17,899 nt of DNA from DATBMY01 sp036554605 (GCA_036554605.1 DATBMY010000153.1:1-17899); one strand, 5' to 3'; positions 1 to 8,900 are shown, counted from the stretch's first letter. The notes: a model not told the origin generated them from the letters alone. A program made the numbers and translations.

Positions 1-355
1 ACTCGGGCAGCAGGTGATGGAATTGGAAGATGAACCCAATCTCCCTGTTCCGAAACCGAGCCAAGTCTACATCACCGGGTTTAAAAATGTCAAATTCACC
101 CACTTTTACCGTCCCGGCATCCGGCCGGTCTAATCCTCCCAAAAGATGTAATAAGGTCGATTTTCCAGCCCCCGACTCGCCGACTATCGCAACCATCTCG
201 CCGCGCGCGATCTCGAACGACAGGTCCTCGAAGACCGTCACGCGAGTGTCGCCCGACGTGTAGATCTTCGTGAGCCCCTCGGCCCTCACAAAAGTGGCCA
301 GTGGCCGGGGATCAGGCGCCGGGGAGCGGAGGGCAGGGGTCAGCGAATCTCGCAT
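1..355 (-). CDS. lolD: LolD-type lipoprotein-release ABC transporter ATPase (partial, N-terminal part)
   Basis: This is the ATPase of the LolCDE-type complex, which extracts lipoproteins from the inner membrane for transfer to LolA. The visible 118 codons read EGLTKIY, then a Walker A motif GESGAGKST, the LLHLLGGLDRPDAG segment, and a Q-loop region FIFQFHHLLPE typical of LolD. The signature motif and Walker B lie beyond the window edge. The only ATG is at 355, but it lies inside a repeat, and the first 20 or so residues it adds are proline-rich and repeat-derived. A GTG at 289 would start the protein at the family's normal position (VRAEGLTKIY). Neither start has a clear Shine-Dalgarno sequence. 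The gene follows lolC by 111 bp on the same strand. The family is sure; the LolD subtype rests on the Q-loop and the LolC neighbour. Confidence 0.9.
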   Translation of the reverse strand, partial: MRDSLTPALRSPAPDPRPLATFVRAEGLTKIYTSGDTRVTVFEDLSFEIARGEMVAIVGESGAGKSTLLHLLGGLDRPDAGTVKVGEFDIFKPGDVDLARFRNREIGFIFQFHHLLPE

Positions 356-361
356 ATCAAG
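308..361 (+). repeat. 7-bp-period purine repeat, copy A, ending in an ATATCAAG motif
   Basis: Five consecutive 7-mers (GGGATCA, GGCGCCG, GGGAGCG, GAGGGCA, GGGGTCA) run from 308 to 342, followed by a short linker and CGCATATCAAG. Copy C at 1721 has the same layout and the same CGCATATCAA ending. The copy covers the apparent 5' end of lolD, so the ATG at 355 falls inside it. It faces the inverted copy B across a 72-bp core. Confidence 0.75.
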
Positions 362-433
362 TATACTCTTCAAATTCTCATCAGGTATTTCAAACCTGTG
401 GTCCTTAGTTTAGAAGCTATTATCTCGACGGCC

Positions 434-465
434 AATCCCTGACCCCCGACCTCCGGCCCCTGACC
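434..465 (-). repeat. 7-bp-period purine repeat, copy B (inverted relative to A)
   Basis: Read on the minus strand this is GGTCA, GGGGCCG, GAGGTCG, GGGGTCA, GGGATT, the same 7-bp unit as copies A and C. It begins one base after the lolC stop codon. With copy A it forms an inverted pair that fills most of the lolC-lolD spacer and could pair as a G-rich/C-rich stem in the transcript. Confidence 0.75.
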
Positions 466-466
466 G

Positions 467-1714
467 CTATTCATACCGGAGCGCTTCGACGGGCGCGATT
501 CTCGCCGCGTTCCACGCCGGGTAGAGAGTCGAGACGAAGCTTATCGCAATGCTTACCGCCGCGACGATCAGAACGTCGGTCGCGTTTATATGAAAGGGCA
601 GGTAGTCGAGCGCGTAGGCCCCGGCCGGCAGCTCTATCCACCGGCGCGAATCGGCCAGATGGCAAAATCCCGCTCCCGCGAATACGCCGATGATCATGCC
701 GATGATGCCGATGGCGAGCCCCTCTATCATAAAAATATACATCACGCTGCGGCCGGTCGCGCCAAGCGTCTTTAGTATCGCGATGTCGGCGCGCTTCTCC
801 ATGACGATCATGATCAACACGGTTATGATGTTGAGCGCGGCTATACCGATGACTATCAGAAGCGCTATCCCCGAAAGATATTTTTCATAGCTGAGCGCGC
901 TATAGATGGGCGCGTTCAGCTCCTGCCAATCCTGCGCCTCGAACTGAGGGCCGGCCGCCTGTAGCACTTCGGCCTTGATTGCCTTCACATCGTCGACGTC
1001 ATCGACCTTCATCTGGATGAGTTGAGCGACGCCTTCCGCCCCGGCCAGCCGTTGCGCCGCTTCAAGCGAAATGTAGGCCCATTTCGCGTCGTAATCCGCG
1101 AGCCCCGATTCAAACAGCCCCGCCACTTTGTAGTCGCGATAGCGCGGCGCGAGCCCCATGGGCGTCAGATGGCCTTCGGGCGAGATTACCGTGGCGACAT
1201 CGCCGACCTTCAATCCGAGGTCCTCCGCCAGAAAGCGTCCCAGGATTATCCGGTCGACGGGCGTGAGAGAATCCGGGTCGGTTTCGGGCGAGCCCAGAGA
1301 CCGGGGGTCGCCTTCGACTGTGAATTGAAAGAGCTCGTTCGCGTCGGGCGAAGCGTTGAGGTCGGCGCCTTTAAGAATAGCGCCCGTAGTGCGGCTGCTG
1401 CCCTGTATGAGGACTTCTTGATAGAGCGTGGCCGCGCCCGAGCGGACGCGCGGAAGAGCCTCTAGTCGCGCGATAAGCTCGCGGTAGTTTTCAACGGGGC
1501 GACCGTCTTTTGTCGATAGGTTTATATGCGCCGTGCCGGATAGTATTCGGGTCTGAAACTCCTCGCGAAAGCCGGTCATCATAGCAAGCACGATTATGAG
1601 CGACGCGACGCCCGCGGCGACGGCCATGACGGCTATCACCGATATGACCGACACCATAACCTGCTTGCGCCTCGCGCGCAGGTAACGCATTGCGATGAAT
1701 AATTCGTACGGCAT
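467..1714 (-). CDS. lolC: LolC/LolE-family lipoprotein-release ABC permease
   Basis: This 415-residue protein is the membrane subunit that works with LolD to release outer-membrane lipoproteins. The N-terminus MPYELFIAMRYLRARR and the first membrane span (about 20-47) followed by MMTGFREEFQ are typical of LolC/E. A long periplasmic domain follows. After YEKYL come three more spans containing MEKRADIAILKTLGATG and ending YPAWNAARIAPVEALRYE, the FtsX-type permease signature. Length is normal for the family. Only one permease is visible, so the complex may use a homodimer; LolC and LolE cannot be told apart here. No Shine-Dalgarno sequence precedes the ATG: the 5' leader is repeat copy C, starting about 6 bases upstream. 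lysS lies 69 bp upstream and lolD 111 bp downstream, suggesting one transcript. Confidence 0.93.
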   Translation of the reverse strand: MPYELFIAMRYLRARRKQVMVSVISVIAVMAVAAGVASLIIVLAMMTGFREEFQTRILSGTAHINLSTKDGRPVENYRELIARLEALPRVRSGAATLYQEVLIQGSSRTTGAILKGADLNASPDANELFQFTVEGDPRSLGSPETDPDSLTPVDRIILGRFLAEDLGLKVGDVATVISPEGHLTPMGLAPRYRDYKVAGLFESGLADYDAKWAYISLEAAQRLAGAEGVAQLIQMKVDDVDDVKAIKAEVLQAAGPQFEAQDWQELNAPIYSALSYEKYLSGIALLIVIGIAALNIITVLIMIVMEKRADIAILKTLGATGRSVMYIFMIEGLAIGIIGMIIGVFAGAGFCHLADSRRWIELPAGAYALDYLPFHINATDVLIVAAVSIAISFVSTLYPAWNAARIAPVEALRYE

Positions 1715-1720
1715 AAAACA

Positions 1721-1766
1721 GGGATCAGGGGTCAGGAGCCGGAGGTCAGGGGTTTTCGCATATCAA
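1721..1766 (+). repeat. 7-bp-period purine repeat, copy C, ending in an ATATCAAA motif
   Basis: The units GGGATCA, GGGGTCA, GGAGCCG, GAGGTCA, GGGG run from 1721 to 1752, followed by TTTTCGCATATCAAA. This is the best preserved copy. It lies directly upstream of the lolC start codon, where a ribosome binding site would be expected, and faces inverted copy D at 1797. Confidence 0.8.
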
Positions 1767-1783
1767 ATCTGCTTTCTCAAATC

Positions 1784-3352
1784 TTACGATCCTTCTTCCC
1801 TGATCCCTGACCCCTGACCCCCGACACCTCGCTCGGGTCGCATATGCGGAAAAAGTATCACGTCGCGAATCGATCTTTGATTCGTCAGGATCATCACGAG
1901 CCGGTCGATGCCTATACCCTCGCCAGCCGTGGGCGGCATTCCATAAGAAAGCGCGCGTATGTAATCCTCGTCAATCACCATCGCCTCCTCGTCGCCGATA
2001 GCGCGAAGCTGCATCTGTTCTTCGAACCGGCGGCGCTGGTCTTTCGGGTCGTTGATCTCGCAGAAGGCGTTTGCGATCTCCATCCCCGAGATGAACAGCT
2101 CGAACCGGTCGACGAATCGCGGGTCGCTTTCGGACTGCTTCGACAGCGGCGACAACTCGACGGGAAACTCTGTGATAAAGGTCGGGTTGTCAAGATTGTT
2201 TTCGGCCACTCGCTCGAATATCTCGCCGAGCAGGTAGCCGTAGCCGAGCTTTTCGAGGTGTGCGGCCTCCGGGCCCGCGAACGGCTTGAAGCGGGAGAGA
2301 AGCTCTTCGGCCGACAAAAGATCGCCGGGCGCCGGGCGGTTTGACGAGTCAGGCCAGTACTGGCAAACAGCCTCGCGCATGGTCATGCGCTTCCACGGGC
2401 GCGTGAAATCTATCTTCTTCTCGCCGTACTCTACGACCGGGTCGCCGCAAACCTGCTCGACGATGCCGGAGAGCAGATCCTCGGTTAGACGGATGAGGTC
2501 TTCGTACTCGGAATAGGCCTCGTACCATTCGAGCATGGTGAATTCCGGGTTGTGCCGAGTCGACAGCCCTTCGTTGCGGAAGTTGCGATTGATCTCATAG
2601 ACCTTCTCGAACCCACCCGCTATGAGCCGCTTCAAATAAAGCTCGGGGGCTATGCGTGCGTAGAGGTCGATATCGAGCGCGTTATGATGCGTGACAAACG
2701 GGCGCGCGGCCGCCCCCGTCGCAAGCGGCGTAAGCATCGGCGTTTCGACTTCGACGTACCCGCGGTCGTCAAAGTACCTCCGTATCAGACTTATGATCAG
2801 GGACCGCTTTTCGAATACGCGCCGCACATCGCGGTTCGCGATCAAATCGGCATAACGCTGGCGGTAGCGCACCTCTATGTCATGCAGTCCGTAATATTTA
2901 TCTGGTGGCGGCACGAGCGCCTTTGCGAGAAATTCAAGCGATTCAGCGTGAATCGACAGCTCGCCCGTGCGCGTGCGAAAGACGCGCCCCCCGACCCCGA
3001 TAAAATCGCCCAGGTCCAGAAGTTTGAACAACGACCAGATGCGCTCGTCGACCTCGTTCGATTTCAGATAGACCTGTAGAAGCTCGCGGCCGTCGGTGAA
3101 GCGTATGAATGCGGCCTTGCCCATGCGGTTTATCGCGTGGATGCGGCCGGCGGCGCGAACGCGCGTTGCATCGGCTTCGAGCTGCTCGCCGGTCATCGGG
3201 CCGAACTCATCTATTATCCGGCTTATCGTATGGGTGCGATCAAACTTGTGCGGGTAAGGATCGAACCCGAGCGAGATTATCTCTTCGAGCGACCTCTGCC
3301 GCTGCTCGACCAGCTCGTTTACGCCGGCGCTTTGTTGCTCTTCTTCAGCCAT
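1784..3352 (-). CDS. lysS: Lysyl-tRNA synthetase, class II
   Basis: It charges tRNA-Lys in the cytoplasm. The 522 residues show an N-terminal anticodon-binding OB fold (about 65-145, RVRAAGRIHAINRMGKAAF), then the class II catalytic core. Motif 2 is around 250-280 (YEINRNFRNEGLSTRHNPEF, then TMLEWYEAY) and motif 3 is at 477-502 (GEGIGIDRLVMIL, ending ILFPHMRP). The AGG(A/G)AGREV-type region is replaced by ATGAAARPF, the usual bacterial LysRS form. Length is slightly above the usual 490-510 because about 15 residues after the normal LFPHMRPE ending are encoded by repeat copy D. An AGAGGG Shine-Dalgarno sequence lies about 9 bases before the ATG. It is the first gene of the lysS-lolC-lolD run. 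Confidence 0.97.
   Translation of the reverse strand: MAEEEQQSAGVNELVEQRQRSLEEIISLGFDPYPHKFDRTHTISRIIDEFGPMTGEQLEADATRVRAAGRIHAINRMGKAAFIRFTDGRELLQVYLKSNEVDERIWSLFKLLDLGDFIGVGGRVFRTRTGELSIHAESLEFLAKALVPPPDKYYGLHDIEVRYRQRYADLIANRDVRRVFEKRSLIISLIRRYFDDRGYVEVETPMLTPLATGAAARPFVTHHNALDIDLYARIAPELYLKRLIAGGFEKVYEINRNFRNEGLSTRHNPEFTMLEWYEAYSEYEDLIRLTEDLLSGIVEQVCGDPVVEYGEKKIDFTRPWKRMTMREAVCQYWPDSSNRPAPGDLLSAEELLSRFKPFAGPEAAHLEKLGYGYLLGEIFERVAENNLDNPTFITEFPVELSPLSKQSESDPRFVDRFELFISGMEIANAFCEINDPKDQRRRFEEQMQLRAIGDEEAMVIDEDYIRALSYGMPPTAGEGIGIDRLVMILTNQRSIRDVILFPHMRPERGVGGQGSGIREEGS
1797..1829 (-). repeat. 7-bp-period purine repeat, copy D, translated as the LysRS tail
   Basis: On the minus strand this reads as GGGGTCA/GGGATCA units and is inverted relative to copy C. 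It lies inside the lysS frame and encodes GVGGQGSGIREEG, just after the conserved LysRS ending. Because 7 is not a multiple of 3, each copy number places a different stop, so the tail length probably varies between relatives. Confidence 0.75.
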
Positions 3353-3621
3353 ACTGTTTGCCCTCTGTCTGCTTGTAAGAGATTAGGGTAATCGGGGAAT
3401 TATAGAAACCGCTTTGAAGAGGTGTCAAATTTGGCGGTTGTAATCGTTTCCGGCTGGCTGCTAGAATTGTCATAGGCTGGGCAAGTGTCTCACTAATCAA
3501 TCGCGCAAATCAAAGCGACCAGCCCCTCGCGAGCCCCCGCTTCGGTCATCTCCGGCCCGGCGCGGCGTGTCTCTCGAGATTTCAAACAAAATGGGAATGG
3601 GTATAAGAAAGGTAGTGCATT

Positions 3622-4671
3622 ATGAAGCTCAAGCTGGAACTGACTAAACGCATCTCGGCGCTTGCTCTCGCGGTCGCCTTGCTTGCCGGCCCGGCGGGTG
3701 CGATTGCCGGCGACATAAAGCCGGATGAGAATAAGAAGAAAGCAGAGAAAGTAAAGCCGCTCAAGGATAAAGAGAACCCCTTGATGATCGGCAAGCGCAA
3801 TATAAACAAAGGCAACCTCGACTTCTACTCAATCGAAAAGGAGATAAGAGTAGGTCGCCAGCTAGCCGCCGAAATCGATCAGCAGGCCAAGTTCGTTAAC
3901 GACCCGGCCGTAACCGAATATGTGAATCGCGTTGGCCAGAACATCGTGCTTCGCTCGGATGCGAAGATTCCCTTTACGATCAAGGTGATCGATGCGCCCG
4001 ACGTGAACGCGTTCGCGTTGCCGGGCGGTTTCCTCTATATCAACAGCGGGGCGATACTGGCGGCCGAAAGCGAAGCGGAGATCGCCGGCGTCATGGCGCA
4101 CGAGATCGCGCACGTGACGGCGCGCCACGGCGTCGAGCAGGCGTCAAAGGGACAGCTCTTCCAGTGGCTATCGATACCTTTAATATTTGTAGGCGGGCCG
4201 CTGGGCGCGATCGTGCAGAACGCGGCCAATATTCTTGTGCCGCTCACCTTCCTGAAGTTCAGCCGCGGCGCCGAGGAAGAGGCCGACCGCCTTGGGCTTC
4301 AATATATGTGGGCCGCGGGCTACGACCCGACTCAGATGCTCAACTTTTTTGAGAAGCTGAAATCGAAAGAGAAGAAAGAGCCGGGCACGCTTGCCAAGGT
4401 CTTCAGCACGCACCCGACCACCGGCAGCCGTCTCGACAAAGCGCGCAAGCTGCTTGAACGATTCCCGAATCGCGATGAGTACGTCGTCTCGACTTCCGAG
4501 TTTGGCGCGGTGAAAGAGAAACTGCTGGCAATTACAAATCAATCGAAGCTCGGCACGGATGACGGCGCGCCGACTCTCAAGCGCAAGCCGTCGCGCGATA
4601 ATTCGGATGGCTCGGAAGAGTCTGACCGGGATAAGCCGACTCTAAAGCGCAAGCCGTCGAGCGGCAATTAA
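3622..4671 (+). CDS. Secreted M48-family zinc metalloprotease
   Basis: This 349-residue protein is a likely periplasmic or lipid-face protease of the M48 family (BepA/LoiP/YcaL-like), a group linked to outer-membrane protein quality control. An N-terminal signal peptide (about 1-30, positively charged start then ALALAVALLAGPAGA) precedes a lysine-rich linker. The protease domain follows: residues 68-110 (YSIEKEIRVGRQLAAEID), ALPGGFLYINSGAI, then the zinc motif HEIAH at 160-164 and the second motif EEEAD at 218-222. A conserved FSTHPTTGSRL is at 261-271. No TPR repeats follow, unlike BepA. The C-terminus instead carries a duplicated PTLKRKPS segment (317-324 and 339-346) separated by acidic residues. 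A GAAAGG ribosome site lies 9 bases before the ATG. The gene is divergent from lysS and ends in a strong terminator. Confidence 0.92.
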   Translation: MKLKLELTKRISALALAVALLAGPAGAIAGDIKPDENKKKAEKVKPLKDKENPLMIGKRNINKGNLDFYSIEKEIRVGRQLAAEIDQQAKFVNDPAVTEYVNRVGQNIVLRSDAKIPFTIKVIDAPDVNAFALPGGFLYINSGAILAAESEAEIAGVMAHEIAHVTARHGVEQASKGQLFQWLSIPLIFVGGPLGAIVQNAANILVPLTFLKFSRGAEEEADRLGLQYMWAAGYDPTQMLNFFEKLKSKEKKEPGTLAKVFSTHPTTGSRLDKARKLLERFPNRDEYVVSTSEFGAVKEKLLAITNQSKLGTDDGAPTLKRKPSRDNSDGSEESDRDKPTLKRKPSSGN

Positions 4672-4693
4672 CGATAAACCTGACCCGAAATCG

Positions 4694-4730
4694 AAAAGCG
4701 CGGCCTTAATAAGCCGCGCTTTTATTTTGC
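4694..4730 (+). terminator. Rho-independent terminator after the M48 protease gene
   Basis: A perfect 11-bp stem, AAAAGCGCGGC (4694-4704) with GCCGCGCTTTT (4713-4723), encloses an 8-base loop and runs into ATTTT. The A-rich left side also allows reading on the minus strand, so it may serve both convergent transcripts. Confidence 0.88.
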
Positions 4731-4846
4731 CCACAAAGTTTCAGACTTTTATTATCGCGTCACAGTCAAACGAAATGAATTCCCTTTGAGGCTGTCATAC
4801 AGCCCTACATCTGAGGCCGCCTCCGCATGGCAACCCGTCCATCCAA

Positions 4847-4864
4847 ACTCGCGCTCCCGCGAGT
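4847..4864 (-). terminator. Possible hairpin terminator after the SIS gene
   Basis: A perfect 7-bp stem (ACTCGCG with CGCGAGT, loop of 4) lies 16 bases beyond the stop codon of the SIS gene on the minus strand. No T-tract follows it, so it may only protect the transcript end. Confidence 0.3.
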
Positions 4865-4879
4865 CGCGGCCTCAGTTCT

Positions 4880-5731
4880 TCAATCCCCGCGCGCGAGCTT
4901 TCCTAGCCGCCCGCCCGGATGCCATCGGGCGTATTGCTCTTTTGTCAAACCCTTGCGCGATTCCAAAGCGACCGAGAGCGCGCACAAGACATAAATCTTT
5001 GCCAGAATGCTCGCGCGCGGCACAAGGTTCAACGCACCCCCTTCGTTATCAACCCCGGCGTACAACAAGACATCGGCCATGCCGGCAAGCGCCGAATCGC
5101 GGTTGCCCGATATGCCTATGATCTTTATGCCGAACTCGCGAAGGACTTCCACCGCGCATATAAGCTCGGAGGTCTCGCCGCTGTTTGATATTGCTATCGT
5201 AACATCGTTAGGACAGACCTGGCCCACCGAACCGTGAACGCATTCGGTCGCGTGCAGAAAGTAAGCGGGCGTGCCGGTGCTTGAAAGCAGCGCCGCAACG
5301 TAACGGGCGATGTGCTCGCTTTTGCCTATTCCGGTTACATGGACCCGGCCGCCCCTTTGCTCGCAGTCTATGACGAGGCTAGCCGCCGCCTCTATCGCGT
5401 CGACTTCGGCGCGCGTTCGCAGAGCGGCAAGCTCTCTCATGGCGAGGTCGAAAAAGCTTACGACCGGGTCTTCGACCGCCGCGCCCAACGAGCCGGTCGT
5501 CTCTTCGACGGTCGTCTCGTCACCGGTGTCGACGACTGGAATCAAGTCGCGCAGGTGGGAAGATAGCTCGCCCTCGCCGAGAACTGAATTGCCGGCGCCA
5601 TCAAGCCGGGGGGAGTCGAGCGCTACACGATTATAAGATTTCTGATCGCGCCTGGATGTCATAAGCTCTATCTCACAAGCGGGCTTGATAGAATATTTCC
5701 TGCCACCGCGCGCAGTCAAGGCGCAAACCAT
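4880..5731 (-). CDS. SIS-domain sugar-phosphate isomerase, KdsD/KpsF-like, without CBS domains
   Basis: Members of this family interconvert keto- and aldo-sugar phosphates; KdsD/KpsF make arabinose 5-phosphate for Kdo. The SIS core starts near residue 88. It shows VTGIGKSEHIARYVA (135-146), STGTPAYFLHATECVHGSVG, the phosphate-binding ISNSGETSE (181-189), and the end motif WHPGGRLGK. Lys137, Glu186 and His271 match catalytic positions I recall for E. coli KdsD, so activity is plausible. The tandem CBS domains of long KdsD are absent, and the family's HGDLG is here HGSVG, so the substrate may differ. The first 80 or so residues are unconserved and polar. An alternative start at 5662 (MTSRRDQ), with a weak GAG upstream, would shorten the protein to 260 residues. 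No Kdo or capsule genes are nearby. Confidence 0.8.
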   Translation of the reverse strand: MVCALTARGGRKYSIKPACEIELMTSRRDQKSYNRVALDSPRLDGAGNSVLGEGELSSHLRDLIPVVDTGDETTVEETTGSLGAAVEDPVVSFFDLAMRELAALRTRAEVDAIEAAASLVIDCEQRGGRVHVTGIGKSEHIARYVAALLSSTGTPAYFLHATECVHGSVGQVCPNDVTIAISNSGETSELICAVEVLREFGIKIIGISGNRDSALAGMADVLLYAGVDNEGGALNLVPRASILAKIYVLCALSVALESRKGLTKEQYARWHPGGRLGKLARGD

Positions 5732-5822
5732 AGGGAAGACGCCCAGTATTAAGAGAAGGCGGCTTCAAAAATACCTGACGGCCCGCACCTTTTATCTCCG
5801 TTGTGTAATTCGTATCTTATTT

Positions 5823-5850
5823 TTCCGTGTCATTGCTTACTATCTATGAT
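5823..5850 (+). promoter_or_regulatory. Possible promoter of the molybdenum hydroxylase cluster
   Basis: The 210-bp divergent gap is AT-rich compared with its surroundings. TTCCGT (5823-5828) and TATGAT (5845-5850), spaced 16 bases apart, form a weak sigma70-like pair. Other AT-rich choices exist at 5905-5920, so this is only a candidate. Confidence 0.22.
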
Positions 5851-5931
5851 AAATTTCACGCTCGCAGTTAGGTGAGTTTAATCGCATCTCAGGATTTGTC
5901 GGCCTAAATAAATAATTAAATACGCTTGTTT

Positions 5932-5936
5932 GGAGG
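5932..5936 (+). promoter_or_regulatory. Shine-Dalgarno GGAGG deciding the start of the molybdenum hydroxylase
   Basis: GGAGG followed by CTCT and ATG at 5941 marks the start. A longer frame opening at a TTG at 5926 would translate the ribosome site itself as FGGS, so it is rejected. Confidence 0.75.
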
Positions 5937-5940
5937 CTCT

Positions 5941-8900
5941 ATGACACAGCGACCTGTCAAGGAAGGGGGCGGAAGCGATTTGATCTTCTATCTCAACGGG
6001 GAGAAGGTTCTTATCAAAGATGTCGATCCGACCGCGCTGCTCATAGATTACCTGCGGTCTCCGACCGTCGGTTATACGGGGACAAAAGAGTCTTGCGGGG
6101 AGGGGGGGTGCGGCGCTTGCACGGTCATGGTGTCGCATTTTGACTCGCTTCGGAAAAAGGTCATCAATACCGCGGTCAATTCATGCCTGCGCCCCATCTG
6201 CTCACTAGACGGAAAGGTTGTTACTACTACTGAAGGCATAGGCAGCACAAGGACGGCGCTCGACCCGGTTCAATATCGTGTGGCGGCTGACAACGGCTCG
6301 CAGTGCGGTTATTGCACTCCCGGTTTTGTCATGAATATGTATGCCTTCCTGCAAAACCACACAGAGCCGACCAGACAGCAAATCGAAGATAACTTTGACG
6401 GCAACATATGCCGCTGCACCGGCTTTCGCCCCATCTTGTACGCGATGAAGACTTTTGCGGTCGATCACGACGAGCGCGAGGCGGAAAAGACCCCGCGTTG
6501 CGCCGTCGACCCGACCGAAGTGGTTCCGGTAAAGAAAAGCTCGAAGTTCGTATTCCCCCCGGAGATGAAAGTCCCGCCCCGCGCACTATACTACAGCCGC
6601 GGCGGCTATGAGTGGTATCGCCCGCTTGAGCTTGCCGAAGTCTTCAGGCTAAAAAAAGAGCACGACACCGAGACCAACCTCAAGCTGGTGGTCGGAAATA
6701 CATCCATTGGCGTCTACAAAAAGAATGTTGAAGACCCGCATGTCTTTGTCGACATATCGGAGATTGAGAGTCTCAGGCAGCTTTACGCGGACGACGCCGG
6801 GGTGCATATCGGAGCTGCCGTCACTTATACGGAACTGCTCGGTTTTCTCGATGAAATCATCGCGAACAAACCGCGCGCAAAGACCGCGGGTATTTCGGAG
6901 CTTCGCTATCTGGCTCACCGCACGGCGGGCGTTCAGGTGCGCAGCGCCGCGAGCATCGCGGGCAACATAATGCTGGTCGTAAGCCATGTAGATCGCGGCT
7001 CGTTTTTTCCTTCCGATCTATTTACCGGGCTTGTGGCGCTCGGCGCTTCGCTCACGGTAGGCTCGGCCGAATGGGGCGATGAGCGACGTCGCTTCTCCAT
7101 GCTTGAATATGCCGCGGCCTATAACTCGGATGAGAATATCCGAAAATATGCGGTCATAGTTTCAGTCGATCTTCCTTATACGCGAAAAGATGAATACGTG
7201 CTTACGGAAAAAGTCGCGCGAAGGATTCAAAACTCTCACGCCCTGGTAAACGCGGCTTTCAGAATCGCTTTCGATAATGATCAAAGGGTAAGCGACGCGG
7301 CCATCGTCTATGGCGGCATCACGCCCATAGCCTTCCGCGCGAGCAAGACAGAGAGCTTCTTGAAAGGCAAAGCCTGGGACGAGATTACGCTGGCGGGCGC
7401 GTTGAAGCGGCTAAACCGGGAGATCAAAGAGCAGATCAGAGAGAACCTCAAGAGGATTGAGCAGCAGCCGGACGAAGGGGTTTCTCTGGAGTACCGCCAC
7501 TCGCTCGCCGAAGGGTTTTTCTACAAGCTCTTCCTCAACGTTGCGATGAAGACCGGCCCGGGCGAAGTCAGCGCGGCCAATAAATCGGCGGCCCGCCGTT
7601 ACGTGCGCCCGGTCTCATCAGGCCGCCAGCATTTCAATGTTTTCCCGGATGAATTTCCGGTGAGCCGGCCGATGGTGAGGCTCGCGGCATTTCTACAGGC
7701 CGCGGGCGAAGCGAAATACACTCACGACCTCGCGCTTCCGGCGCAGGGGCTTGAAGCCTGTTACGTGATTTCCGAGCGCGCCCACGCGAATTTCTACTAC
7801 AAGCAAGACGTCGACGGCCGCGAGAAGAGAATCGGCATCGACGAGCTGGTACGCATAACGAGGGAGGCATTCGAGGGCTTCAAAGATTTCATCACGGTCC
7901 GCGATATCCCCGAGCGGGGGAAAAAGCTCATAGGCATAGCCTTCGATGACCCCGTCTTTTGCGAAGGCAGGGCGACTTACTACGGCCAGTCGATAGGGCT
8001 GGCCGTGGCCGAGACAAAGCAGGCGGCAGAGGCCGCCGCCAGTTTCATTCAAGAACATATAGGCTATGAAGAGTTACCTCCGGTGCTTTCGATCGAAGAG
8101 GCCCGCGCTCTGCCAAACTACAAGGGCATATTCCAGAACAATCCAAAGACAAGCCCTCTTGTCTCTCACCTCTGTCACATTGAGCGCGCGGGGAGCGATC
8201 CCACCTGGCTCAAGGCCAGGGGCAAGACGCTCGAAGGTCACAAGGTTTTAAGCGGCAAGCAGAAGGCCGGAGGGCAGGTCCATTTCTACATGGAGCCGCA
8301 GGGAGTGCTGATCACGCCGGGAGAGCTGCATGCGCTCGTGGTCCAGCCGTCTTCGCAAGACCCGGCGAGCATTCAACAGACCGTAGCGCAGGTACTCGCC
8401 TTGCCGACCAGCAATATCGATATACGAGTGCGCAGGCTTGGAGGCGGATTCGGCGGCAAGACCACCCGGCCTCCTTTCATCGCCGGCGCCGCCGCCGTGG
8501 CCGCCTGGAAGCTCAACAAGCCCGTTCGGCTCGCGCTTGAAAGAGATCAGGATACGGCGCTCATTGGCAAGCGCCATCCATTCCTGGGCGAGTACAGCAT
8601 CGCCTATACGGATGACGGCGGCATAGGCGGACTCTACACGAGCTTCTGGTCCGAGGGCGGCAATACCTATGACTGCTCTTTTATAGTTATGGACTTCGCG
8701 CAGCTCAACGCCGACAACGCCTATTTCATCCCGAACTATCGCACAAACGGCAACGTCGCCATCACGAACAAGGCCAGCAACGGCGCGATGCGATCATTCG
8801 GCATGATTCAAGTCGTCCTCATACAGGAAGAGGCAATCGAGCGCGTGGCACACGAGATAAACCGCAAGCGCAAGGACGGGAAGCGAATGCTGCCCGAAGA

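Noticed and set aside
1022..1465. 147-codon plus-strand frame opposite lolC
   Set aside because: It is a shadow of lolC, with no recognisable motif and an arginine-rich composition.
308..1829. CRISPR-like array from the repeated spacer sequences
   Set aside because: The repeats are 7-bp units in inverted pairs around genes, without uniform direct repeats of 23-40 bp, unique spacers or cas genes.
3353..3621. Promoters in the lysS/M48 divergent gap
   Set aside because: Some TTGnnn and AT-rich words are present (for example near 3466), but no pair with good spacing and both boxes is convincing.
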